This document shows positions 1-7,215 of a DNA stretch of 51,557 nt, one piece after another. Where the stretch lies: positions 1 to 51,557 of the forward strand of contig CAYVKE010000010.1 in NCBI GenBank assembly GCA_964451935.1, given 5' to 3'. The stretch comes from CALFXN01 sp964451935 (GTDB lineage Bacteria > Synergistota > Synergistia > Synergistales > Aminobacteriaceae). The position numbers and the translations under genes are program-made. The stretch's first letter is position 1. Every line of letters begins with the position of its first letter. The notes beneath the pieces are model-generated. The model saw only the letters and a program-made list of their open reading frames with translations. It made no database searches and was not told the origin of the DNA.

Positions 1-56
1 ATGTGTTAAGCACGCCGCCAGCGTTCGTCCTGAGCCAGGATCAAACTCTCCAAAAG
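1..56 (-). rRNA. rrs: 16S ribosomal RNA, 5' end only (partial)
   Basis: Read on the minus strand this stretch contains the near-universal 27F region, AGAGTTTGATCCTGGCTCAG, followed by GACGAACGCTGGCGGCGTGC and TTAACACAT, which is the start of bacterial 16S rRNA. Placing the A of AGAGTTTG at E. coli position 8 puts the mature 5' end near base 56. The rest of the gene lies outside the window to the left. A sigma-70 type promoter sits about 80 bp upstream. Confidence 0.96.
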
Positions 57-133
57 ATTTCTGGTTTCACGCATGTATTTACGCACTGTATTCGGCTTTC
101 AAGATTCCGTCGCCGCGAGCGGCAACGGCAGGA

Positions 134-162
134 AATATACCACGGCCTCGAATGCTTTGCAA
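134..162 (-). promoter_or_regulatory. Predicted rRNA operon promoter
   Basis: On the minus strand TTGCAA and TATATT are separated by exactly 17 bp. Initiation would fall near base 127, about 70 bp before the mature 16S 5' end, which fits a processed rRNA leader. The -35 box is about 50 bp past the mutS2 stop, and the DNA between them is AT-rich for this genome, so it could hold an UP element. The assignment rests on hexamers and position only. Confidence 0.75.
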
Positions 163-210
163 GTCCCCTCCGCAAAGTTCGATTATTCGCGTAAAATCCC
201 AGGGTCCGTG

Positions 211-2565
211 CTATTTTTTGAATGTGACGATCGTAACGCCGTAGCCGCCTTCGGAGCCGTCGCCCAGACGGTACTCCTGGACGTACTTCAGTCTGGAGCA
301 AAGGGCGTGGACTTCCCGGCGCAGAATCCCCTCTCCCCGCCCGTGGATGACGGTCACCGACGAATAGCCGCAGCGCATCGCCTGGTCAAGGTAGCGTTCG
401 ACGAGGGGAAGCGCTTCCTGGACATTCATTCCGCGCACCATGATCGAACTGGAAACATGCTCCGGGCGTTCGAGATAGACTTCGCCGCGCACCTCTTTCG
501 CTTTGGGACCCTTTTTCGAAGGAACGACGGATTCGCTGGGAACTTCGACCGTCATGGCCCCGGCCTCGACGAAAGCTTTCTTCCCATCGACCCGCAACAA
601 AACTCCGACCACCCCGGTTCCGATGACTTCCACCGGCGCTCCGGGAGCAAGGGGAAGGTCTTCGGACTTCATCATCTTTCGGGAAAGCGTTCTCTTTTTC
701 TCCCGGTCTTCGATATCCCGGATCAAAAGCCCCGTCTCTTCCTTCTTCTCGTGAAGTTTCTTGTGCGCGGCCGATTTTGCGGCGCCTTCCAATTCTCGGA
801 TCATCGTTCGGGACGCGGTTTCAGCCGCCGCCAGTATTCCGGCGGCATCCCTGTCGGCTTTTTCGAGAATCTTGTTCTTTTCAAACTCCAGAGACGCAAC
901 GCGGTCTTCGTACGTTCGCTTCGTTTCTTCAAGCTGTTTCCTGTCGAGAAGAAACTCCTTCTTTTCTCTGTCAAGAAGAACGCGGCGCTCCTGCAATTCG
1001 GAAATAAGCTCCTCGACGGGAATTTCACGCTCGCGAAGCACGTGACGCGCCCTCTCGATCACATCGGCGGGAAGACCCAGCCGTTCGGCGATCAGAATCG
1101 CGTTGCTCTTTCCCGGAATTCCCATCAACAGACGGAATGTCGGAGACAACGTGTCCGCGTCGAACTCCATGCTCGCGGACTCGACTCCGGACGTTGTGAG
1201 CGCATATTGCTTGATCGGGTTATGATGCGTGGAAGCCAGAACGAGCGAACGTTTCTTTCGGAGCGCGTCGAGGATGGCGACGCCGAGCGCGGCGCCTTCC
1301 TGCGGATCGGTTCCCGCTCCAAGCTCGTCCAGAAGAACAAGAGACGACGCGTCCGCGTCGCGGAGAATGCGAACGACATGCGCAAGGTGTGCGCTGAAGG
1401 TCGAGAGGTTCTGCTCGATGCTCTGCTCGTCGCCGATGTCCGCGAAGATCGAGGAGATCGTCCCGACGACGGAATTCTCGGAAGCCGCGATCGGGAGACC
1501 GCACCAGGCCAAGGCAAGGCAGATGCCGGCCGTTTTCAGAACGACGGTCTTCCCGCCGGTGTTCGGGCCCGTAATGACAAGGACGCGAAAGCCTTCGCCG
1601 CAGATGATCGAAGACGGAACGGCCCGGTCCCCGAGCAGGGGATGCCGCGCATCGTACAGGCTGAAACGGGCCCGGTCTTCCAGCAGGGGCAGAATCCAGC
1701 CGCCGCGATCCATTCGGTTGGCCGCGGCGTGCAGGACGTCGACGATGCCGAGAACCTCCTGCGCCTCGAGGATCGCCCGTTCGCGGGAGAGAATGTAGGC
1801 GGTCAGTCGTCGCAGGATTCGCTGCTCTTCCTCTTTTTCGTCGCGTTGCCTCATGACGAGCCTGTTGTTCAGCGCATTTAGGGAACGCGGCTCCATATAG
1901 ACGGAGTTGCCGGAACTCGATCGGTCGAGGATCGTTCCCGGGAAACGGCTGATGCAATCCTGGCGGACGAGGACGACATATCTTCCGAGGCGTACGGAGA
2001 GAACCCTGTCCTGAAGCATGGATGACACCCTGCTGTCGGATATGAGATCCTGCCCCGTTCTTCGCACGCTCCGCCCGATCGTTTCCAGCTCCTCCCGTAT
2101 CGCGTGCAGTTCGGGAGAGGCGTGATCGTACAGGGTCCCGTATTCGTCGAACACGCCAAGTGCTTCATATTCCGGGGAAAAGTCCCGCAATCGCTTCAGA
2201 AGCACGCCGAATGCTTCCGAAGTCGCCAGTTCGGATTGAAGCACGTCGCGAAGCCGCGTCGAAAGATGGAGCAACCCGCGAATGCGGATGAATTCCTCGC
2301 CCGTGAGAAAGGATGTGTGCTTGGCCGAATCGAGAAGCTCATCCACGCACTGGATCCCCTGCTGCCACGGAAGTTCGCCTTTCGAATCCCTGTAGGATCG
2401 GTAACTGTGAAGCAAATCCTGACGCGCCTTCAATTCGATGAACGTATCGGCGGGACGCATTCGCGAAAGCGCAAAGGAACCAAGAGGACTTCGGGTCTCT
2501 TTCTCAAAGAGCGCGAGAACATCTCTATATTGCAGAGTACGGCGAATTTCGTCAGAGAGGTGCAT
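211..2565 (-). CDS. mutS2: Endonuclease MutS2 (MutS-family ATPase with Smr domain)
   Basis: This 784-residue protein has the MutS2 plan: a MutS core, an ABC-type ATPase with Walker A GPNTGGKT (residues 333-340) and Walker B LVLLDELGAGTDP (about 409-421), a charged coiled coil (about 510-620), and a C-terminal Smr nuclease-like domain with HGRGEGILR. It lacks the N-terminal mismatch-recognition domain of MutS1. MutS2 proteins have been linked to suppression of recombination and to rescue of collided ribosomes; which applies here cannot be told from sequence. The ATG start overlaps the end of cvpA by 14 bases, and its best Shine-Dalgarno (AAGGAG) is unusually far away, about 15 bases, so translational coupling to cvpA is likely. 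Confidence 0.95.
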   Translation of the reverse strand: MHLSDEIRRTLQYRDVLALFEKETRSPLGSFALSRMRPADTFIELKARQDLLHSYRSYRDSKGELPWQQGIQCVDELLDSAKHTSFLTGEEFIRIRGLLHLSTRLRDVLQSELATSEAFGVLLKRLRDFSPEYEALGVFDEYGTLYDHASPELHAIREELETIGRSVRRTGQDLISDSRVSSMLQDRVLSVRLGRYVVLVRQDCISRFPGTILDRSSSGNSVYMEPRSLNALNNRLVMRQRDEKEEEQRILRRLTAYILSRERAILEAQEVLGIVDVLHAAANRMDRGGWILPLLEDRARFSLYDARHPLLGDRAVPSSIICGEGFRVLVITGPNTGGKTVVLKTAGICLALAWCGLPIAASENSVVGTISSIFADIGDEQSIEQNLSTFSAHLAHVVRILRDADASSLVLLDELGAGTDPQEGAALGVAILDALRKKRSLVLASTHHNPIKQYALTTSGVESASMEFDADTLSPTFRLLMGIPGKSNAILIAERLGLPADVIERARHVLREREIPVEELISELQERRVLLDREKKEFLLDRKQLEETKRTYEDRVASLEFEKNKILEKADRDAAGILAAAETASRTMIRELEGAAKSAAHKKLHEKKEETGLLIRDIEDREKKRTLSRKMMKSEDLPLAPGAPVEVIGTGVVGVLLRVDGKKAFVEAGAMTVEVPSESVVPSKKGPKAKEVRGEVYLERPEHVSSSIMVRGMNVQEALPLVERYLDQAMRCGYSSVTVIHGRGEGILRREVHALCSRLKYVQEYRLGDGSEGGYGVTIVTFKK

Positions 2566-3115
2566 GGTCGTCGCTTGAAACTCCTTTATGTTGTTGCAGA
2601 ATGGAAGGCGCAGGGATGGCTATGTTCCGCTCCTTCAGAAACTTTTCGAGTGTGGGCCAGACTTCCAGTCCGATGCGAACCGTCATGCTCGACTTCGCCC
2701 AGTCGCTCGTCGTGAGAAGCGTCGGAGAAACGGAAAACACGAGTATCAGGACGCCCACAAGAACGAGAACCGCCTTGGCCGTTCCGACCGCCATTCCGAG
2801 GATCCGGTCAAGCAGCGTCAATGCCGAAAAACGTAGTATCGCCCGCACGATCCTGCACGCGCAGGAGGCGGCGATAACCGAAAAAAGAAACAGAACCACC
2901 ACGACGACAAGCTGAAGAATGGAAAAAGAAACCGAAGGGAAATACGAAGCGAGGAAATCCGTACCCATCGACTGGTATCTCCACGCAAGAAAGATTCCAC
3001 CCAGTATTCCCAGAAGGGAAAAGAATTCCCCCGTCAGACCGCGGACGACGCCCCGCACCGCGAAAAAACCGACGAAACAGACGACCGCTCCGTCCAGAAG
3101 AACGGAGGGAGTCAT
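2552..3115 (-). CDS. cvpA: CvpA family membrane protein
   Basis: This 187-residue protein has four predicted membrane segments (about 8-25, 33-48, 62-90 and 110-135) and the CvpA pattern of a glycine-rich first hairpin (GVVRGLTGEFFSLLGILGG). CvpA was named for colicin V production in E. coli, and its molecular role is still poorly defined, with links to envelope homeostasis. The ATG has a GGAG Shine-Dalgarno 8 bases upstream. It overlaps mutS2 by 14 bases, so the two are co-transcribed. The cvpA-mutS2 pairing is common in Firmicutes and Synergistota. Confidence 0.85.
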   Translation of the reverse strand: MTPSVLLDGAVVCFVGFFAVRGVVRGLTGEFFSLLGILGGIFLAWRYQSMGTDFLASYFPSVSFSILQLVVVVVLFLFSVIAASCACRIVRAILRFSALTLLDRILGMAVGTAKAVLVLVGVLILVFSVSPTLLTTSDWAKSSMTVRIGLEVWPTLEKFLKERNIAIPAPSILQQHKGVSSDDHAPL

Positions 3116-3416
3116 ACGTCCGCTCCACGCCCCGGGGGCACGCAGAAGCTATAGATTTTCAAACACAAGATCTCACGCACCTGTTCCGCATCCTTCCCCA
3201 GCTCGACTGTTCCGCCATGGATGCTTTTGGATTTTCGACATGCAATTCGTCTCGCTGATTCCATGACAGGGTCCATTATACCCGTTTTTTCGCCTCCATC
3301 GGCCGCGAAGCAGGCCCAAATGGAAAGAAACGGCGCACGACAGAAGGAGATCCTGCGGAGAAATGCGAAATACATCTACAAGGCATTACAATATACGATA
3401 CTAAAAACATAATCAA
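3116..3416 (-). other. Intergenic region before cvpA, with a candidate promoter
   Basis: About 300 bp without a convincing gene. On the minus strand there is a perfect TATAAT at 3275-3280, about 160 bp before cvpA, but no good -35 hexamer 16-18 bp upstream of it. The left end of the preceding gene and the adjoining 60 bp (3380-3445) are strikingly AT-rich for this genome. They contain an imperfect inverted repeat: CAATATACGAT at 3389-3399 against ATCGTAAAATATTG at 3430-3443. This could be part of a terminator for the maturase gene. Confidence 0.4.
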
Positions 3417-4577
3417 TTATATCGGAATGCCAATCGTAAAATATTGAAAAAATCGTTTGTACCCGTCGCAGAGGTAGTTTCGCCCCGGAAGGCCATCCTT
3501 CGTGCGCAGGATCCTGTCCTTGGGACAACCGCCGAAGCAGAGACGGACATACGGGCACTCGAAGCACTCCTTTGGCAGCCCGTACGTCTTGTGCATCCCG
3601 AACGCGCGATTGCCCTCCATGAGTTCGGCGAGCGGCGTTTCGAGAATGTTGCCGAGCCGGTAGTTCGGATAGGCGTAGCGCTCGCACGAATACACGTCTC
3701 CGTTGACCTCGACGGACGCGGCGTGACCGCACAGCGCATCGTGGACGCATAGGCCTCCGCGCGTCCCCCGCATGGCGCCGATCGTGACCTCGAAGATCTG
3801 GACGAACTTCTTCCCGACGTCGCGCCGCTTCCAGCAGTCGAAGACATCGCAGAGAAAGGCGCCGTACCCCGCGGCCGTCACGGAAATGGGGGCGGCCGGG
3901 TGCAGGAGGTTCGCGCTCCGGATTCCCGGAGGCGTCGCAAAACGCTGCCCGTCCTCGGCTTCGAAAGCCGTGCCTTCGCTTTCGACGACGGGCAGGAATT
4001 GCATGAAGTCCGTATATTCCCTGAGAAAGCCGTATACCTCGCGCCCGTAGCCCATATTCGAGGCGTTCACGGTCGTCAGCGTGTTGAAGGGCACGCGGCG
4101 CTTTCGTAAAAGCGCGATTCCCGCCATTGTCCGGTCAAACGTTCCGCCGGCAGCGTCTCTCCGGTAGGCGTTGTGGAACTCCTTCGGGCCGTCGACGCTC
4201 ACGCCGACGAGAAAGGCGTTCTGCACGAAGAACGCGCACCAGTCCTCGTCGAGCAGCGTCGCGTTGGTCTGAATCGTGTTGACGATCTTTCTCCCGGCGC
4301 CGTACCGTCGCTCGAGCGCCATCGCTTTCCGGAAGAAATCAAGTCCCGCGAGCGTCGGTTCGCCGCCGTGCCACGCGAATTCGACCGTCGCGTCAAGGCC
4401 GTTGATCTCGAGATTCTTCCGGACATACGCTTCGAGGACGTCGTCCGACATCACCGGAAGCACCTGCCGGAGGAGCTTCGGTTTTTCGACGTAGTAGCAA
4501 TAGGCGCACGCGAGGTTGCACCGTCCGCCCACGACCTTCGCCATCACGGCGAAGGTTCGCGTGTCACCGTTCCGCAT
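3417..4577 (-). CDS. Anaerobic sulfatase-maturating enzyme (radical SAM, SPASM domain)
   Basis: A 386-residue radical SAM protein with the cluster motif CNLACAYC (Cys20, Cys24, Cys27), the SAM-contacting GGEP (71-74) and a cysteine-rich C-terminal SPASM region, including CGHAASVEVNGDVYSC and CPYVRLCFGGC, that would bind two auxiliary [4Fe-4S] clusters. The family oxidises an active-site Cys or Ser of sulfatases to C-alpha-formylglycine without oxygen. The gene starts 8 bases after the stop of a sulfatase gene, which is its evident substrate. The match to the maturase subfamily rests on the motif set and on this pairing. The last ten codons run into an AT-rich stretch. Confidence 0.9.
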   Translation of the reverse strand: MRNGDTRTFAVMAKVVGGRCNLACAYCYYVEKPKLLRQVLPVMSDDVLEAYVRKNLEINGLDATVEFAWHGGEPTLAGLDFFRKAMALERRYGAGRKIVNTIQTNATLLDEDWCAFFVQNAFLVGVSVDGPKEFHNAYRRDAAGGTFDRTMAGIALLRKRRVPFNTLTTVNASNMGYGREVYGFLREYTDFMQFLPVVESEGTAFEAEDGQRFATPPGIRSANLLHPAAPISVTAAGYGAFLCDVFDCWKRRDVGKKFVQIFEVTIGAMRGTRGGLCVHDALCGHAASVEVNGDVYSCERYAYPNYRLGNILETPLAELMEGNRAFGMHKTYGLPKECFECPYVRLCFGGCPKDRILRTKDGLPGRNYLCDGYKRFFQYFTIGIPI

Positions 4578-4585
4578 CGACGCGT

Positions 4586-6352
4586 CTATTTCCTGCGGCG
4601 GATTCCCGTCGCGAGCGCAAGCAGCAGCGGCAGCACGAAGAACCCCGCGACCGGATGCATCCCCGCGTTGCAGCTTCCCGTTTTGGGGATCTGATGTTCC
4701 GCGTTGTACGCGTTGATCACTGTTGACGCTTCGGAACCGTCGTCCGTACCGATCTCCGCGGCGATCAGCGCGTTCAGCCTCGCGTTCATGTCGAGAATCA
4801 GCGCCTCGTTCGCAACCGGATCGGCCGCGAGATTGTTCATTTCCTGCGGATCGTTCTCAAGGTCGTAGAGTTCGATGTCGTTTTTGGCCAGAAGTTCTTC
4901 CATCGTCGCCGGAGTGTTGAAGTCGAGCGAGAAGTACCGCGCGAACTTGTACCGTTCCGTCATGATCGCCCGCACGAAGCCCCGGATGTCCGTGTTGAAG
5001 GAATAGTACACGATATTCCCGGCCGCGTCCGTGTTGGCCTTCGCCATCGTCGTAGAAATCAGCTCGGCGCAGAACAGAGCGGCGTCGCGTACGGACTGCG
5101 CCGTCCCGCGCACAAGTTCCATCAGGTCTTTTCCGGGAAGCCCGGCCGTAATGGAAGCCTTTCGCTCCTCGCTGATATTCGCCATGCGGACAAACGTCGT
5201 CGCAAGATCGATGTGGCTCGTAACAGACTTCACGGAACGCCTTCCTTCGCACTCGGGGTGGACGATATAGAGCGGAACGTGCGTGTTCTGCTCGTAGAGG
5301 AATCCGCCCTTGCCCTTGAGTCCGTGCGCGCTCCCCATATCGCCGTGATCGGCCGTGAACACGATGATCGTTTTGTCGAGCATGCCGAGGTCGATCAGCT
5401 TCTGCAGGATAACCATGAGGTTGTTGTCGCTGTCCTGGATGCAATTCCAGTAGTAGTCCTGAAAGCTTTTCCAGCTCGCTTCCGTCGAGATCGGGCCCGT
5501 CTGTTTGGCCATGAAGCGCTTGAAAATCGCGAGGGCGTCTGGAAGCCTGTCGTCGCTGACGTCCTGGGCCCACGAAGAAGGAAGAGCGGCTCCGTACGTT
5601 TTCTTGTACACCTCCGCGTCAGGCGCCGTGCCGACCGGAATGGGACCGACCCATGTCTCGTCGTCGTTGAAATACATGATGTCGTGCGGGTTGACCAGAT
5701 TGACGGCGAGGAAAAACGACTTTCCTTCGGCGTTTTTCGCGACGCCGGTCCCTTGCAGCCATTCGACGGCATGACTCACAATCTCGGGATCTTTCTCGTA
5801 CCCCTCCCACATTTTGCCGATGTAGTCGCCGGAAACGTTCCAGTCGGCGAATCCGTATTCTCCGAGATCGGTCAGCTCATCCTCGACGTCGGAAATCGTG
5901 CTCGCGTTGGCCATGTGCCACTTGCCCTTGTATGCGGTGTAATATCCGGCCGAGCGCATCATGTCGCCGATCGTCGTCATGTTCTCGGAAAGCGGTCCCT
6001 GCCAGTCGAAGTCCGTGTTGTCGATCATCAGCGTGTCGGTGATATGTTTTCCGGTGTAAATCACCGAACGCGAGGACGTCGACATCGTTGCGCAGTTGTA
6101 GTGCTTCTCGAAGGTCGTCCCGAGTTCGGCGAGGAGCCTGCGCGCTTCGTAAGCCGTCCCGCTCGGGAATTCGCCGAAGTACTGCTCCTGGTCCGTGGTG
6201 ATGAAAACGATGTTGTAGTTGCCGTCCGCGTTCGGCTTCGGGATGATGTCCGGAATCGTTCCCTTTTCTTTCACGGAGGCGGCGTTCCCGCACCCGGAAG
6301 CGAACATTGACGCCGCAATCGTCGCCGCAAAAAGCTTTTTCTGCACACACAT
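4586..6352 (-). CDS. Secreted sulfatase with lipoprotein-like signal and Synergist-CTERM-type sorting tail
   Basis: A 588-residue sulfatase of the alkaline phosphatase superfamily. Conserved parts are FITTDQEQ (metal site, about 50-57), YKGKWH (141-146), NPHD (221-224) and TADHGD (333-338). The formylglycine signature reads S91-T-S-S-R95 followed by SVIYTG. It is therefore a serine-type site and has Ser where Pro or Ala is usual in the (C/S)-x-(P/A)-x-R motif. The N-terminus has a signal peptide with a possible lipobox ending at Cys21 (ASGC). The C-terminus has Ser-Cys-Asn-Ala-Gly (Cys561), a hydrophobic helix and RRRK. Substrate cannot be predicted. The maturase gene follows directly. The Shine-Dalgarno is weak, and a GTG two codons downstream is an alternative start. 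Confidence 0.9.
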   Translation of the reverse strand: MCVQKKLFAATIAASMFASGCGNAASVKEKGTIPDIIPKPNADGNYNIVFITTDQEQYFGEFPSGTAYEARRLLAELGTTFEKHYNCATMSTSSRSVIYTGKHITDTLMIDNTDFDWQGPLSENMTTIGDMMRSAGYYTAYKGKWHMANASTISDVEDELTDLGEYGFADWNVSGDYIGKMWEGYEKDPEIVSHAVEWLQGTGVAKNAEGKSFFLAVNLVNPHDIMYFNDDETWVGPIPVGTAPDAEVYKKTYGAALPSSWAQDVSDDRLPDALAIFKRFMAKQTGPISTEASWKSFQDYYWNCIQDSDNNLMVILQKLIDLGMLDKTIIVFTADHGDMGSAHGLKGKGGFLYEQNTHVPLYIVHPECEGRRSVKSVTSHIDLATTFVRMANISEERKASITAGLPGKDLMELVRGTAQSVRDAALFCAELISTTMAKANTDAAGNIVYYSFNTDIRGFVRAIMTERYKFARYFSLDFNTPATMEELLAKNDIELYDLENDPQEMNNLAADPVANEALILDMNARLNALIAAEIGTDDGSEASTVINAYNAEHQIPKTGSCNAGMHPVAGFFVLPLLLALATGIRRRK

Positions 6353-6452
6353 ATTCGAACACGCCCTTTCGTGAAATCAGACGGTCTTTCTTCCGGCAGC
6401 CGGGCGGGGCGAATGACACGGATCATTCCGCTCCGTCATCGCCCGGAACGCA

Positions 6453-6503
6453 GATTGCACGAGCAATCCGATGTATGGTATCCGGATGAAGCTCTTCTGT
6501 AAA
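6453..6503 (-). promoter_or_regulatory. Candidate promoter and 5' hairpin of the sulfatase-maturase operon
   Basis: On the minus strand TTTACA (6498-6503) and TACCAT (6475-6480) lie 17 bp apart, about 120 bp before the sulfatase start. The predicted transcript would begin near 6468, exactly at a perfect 6-bp stem with a four-base loop (GATTGC/GCAATC, 6453-6468). The hairpin could be an operator or an mRNA-stabilising 5' structure. The rest of the 288-bp gap up to zapA holds no gene that I can support. Confidence 0.45.
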
Positions 6504-6640
6504 GCAGGCGAATTCGGAATAGCATGACGGATATTCGGAGGGGATGACACAACGCATCATATTCCGGGTCACGAAAGAGAAGAGGGAAAAAACTTCGCGG
6601 TGGGGGGAGGCCTTCGAAGCGCTCCTTTCGCTGGCGCGGT

Positions 6641-6874
6641 TTACTGTTCGGTTTCCTGCTCCCGCAGAAGCGCTTCGAGACGCTCTCCCGTTCTGTCGGC
6701 GTAATACGCCATCTGCAGACAGCAAAGAACGAGCAATAGCTCCTGATCAGGAGCGCCCGGGATGTTTTCCGCCGTGTTCGCGATCAGTCCGCGAACACGC
6801 GCCAGGCTCTCCTGATCAAGAGACGTCTGCAATGTATACGTCTTTTTTCCGATAGTGATCGGTACATCCCTCAT
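6641..6874 (-). CDS. zapA: Cell division protein ZapA
   Basis: A 77-residue protein with the ZapA N-terminal pattern, PITIGKKTYTLQTSLDQESLA, followed by a helical region rich in Leu, Glu and Arg that would form the coiled-coil dimer. ZapA binds FtsZ and promotes bundling of protofilaments at the Z-ring. It lies 12 bases after a small coiled-coil gene that itself follows pheT. A pheT-zapA neighbourhood is common in Firmicutes-like genomes, which supports the call. It is probably the last gene of the pheS-pheT transcript. Confidence 0.88.
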   Translation of the reverse strand: MRDVPITIGKKTYTLQTSLDQESLARVRGLIANTAENIPGAPDQELLLVLCCLQMAYYADRTGERLEALLREQETEQ

Positions 6875-6886
6875 GGGATGTCGCTC

Positions 6887-7192
6887 TTACGGTTTCTTTA
6901 TCTCAGCAGAAGGCGACTGCTGCGGCAGGAGAGCGCCAAGCTTGTCGCAAAGCGACTTGACCTGCGTTTCGAGTTGCGACCTCTCCTTCTGGAAGGACAT
7001 CTTTTCCCGCTCCAGGGCTTCGGAGACCCGTTCGCGTTCCTTGCTTTCGCGAATCCGTTCCAGATCTTTCTCGGAAAGCTTCGTCCTGAGATCGTTCAGT
7101 TCCGCGCGCAAACGATCACGTTCCTGCTGAAGCGATCGGATGTATTCCGTAATTCTGTCGGTTACGTTCTCGATTTGGGAGAGAGAGACCAT
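6887..7192 (-). CDS. Small coiled-coil protein between pheT and zapA, function unknown
   Basis: A 101-residue protein that is almost entirely charged heptads from about residue 5 to 85 (ENVTDRITEYIRSLQQERDR and onwards), ending in a short Pro/Ser tail. It has no signal peptide. The ATG was chosen for its strong AAAGGAG Shine-Dalgarno about 8 bases upstream; longer versions of the frame would run into pheT. Placement 24 bases after pheT and 12 bases before zapA suggests a ZapB-like partner of the divisome, but no family signature is visible. This is an inference from context and shape. Confidence 0.72.
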   Translation of the reverse strand: MVSLSQIENVTDRITEYIRSLQQERDRLRAELNDLRTKLSEKDLERIRESKERERVSEALEREKMSFQKERSQLETQVKSLCDKLGALLPQQSPSAEIKKP

Positions 7193-7215
7193 TCCCGTCA
7201 CTCCTTTCCGGATGT

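Noticed and set aside
73..1881. A 602-codon plus-strand frame opposite mutS2 and the rRNA promoter
   Set aside because: It begins in the rRNA leader and mirrors MutS2 codons; its protein is highly basic and without domains.
3112..3375. An 87-codon minus-strand frame whose stop overlaps the cvpA start in ATGA
   Set aside because: It has no ribosome site, no family resemblance and a sequence rich in Arg/Cys/Ser of frameshift type, and the only promoter candidate (TATAAT) lies inside it. The overlap with cvpA is probably chance.
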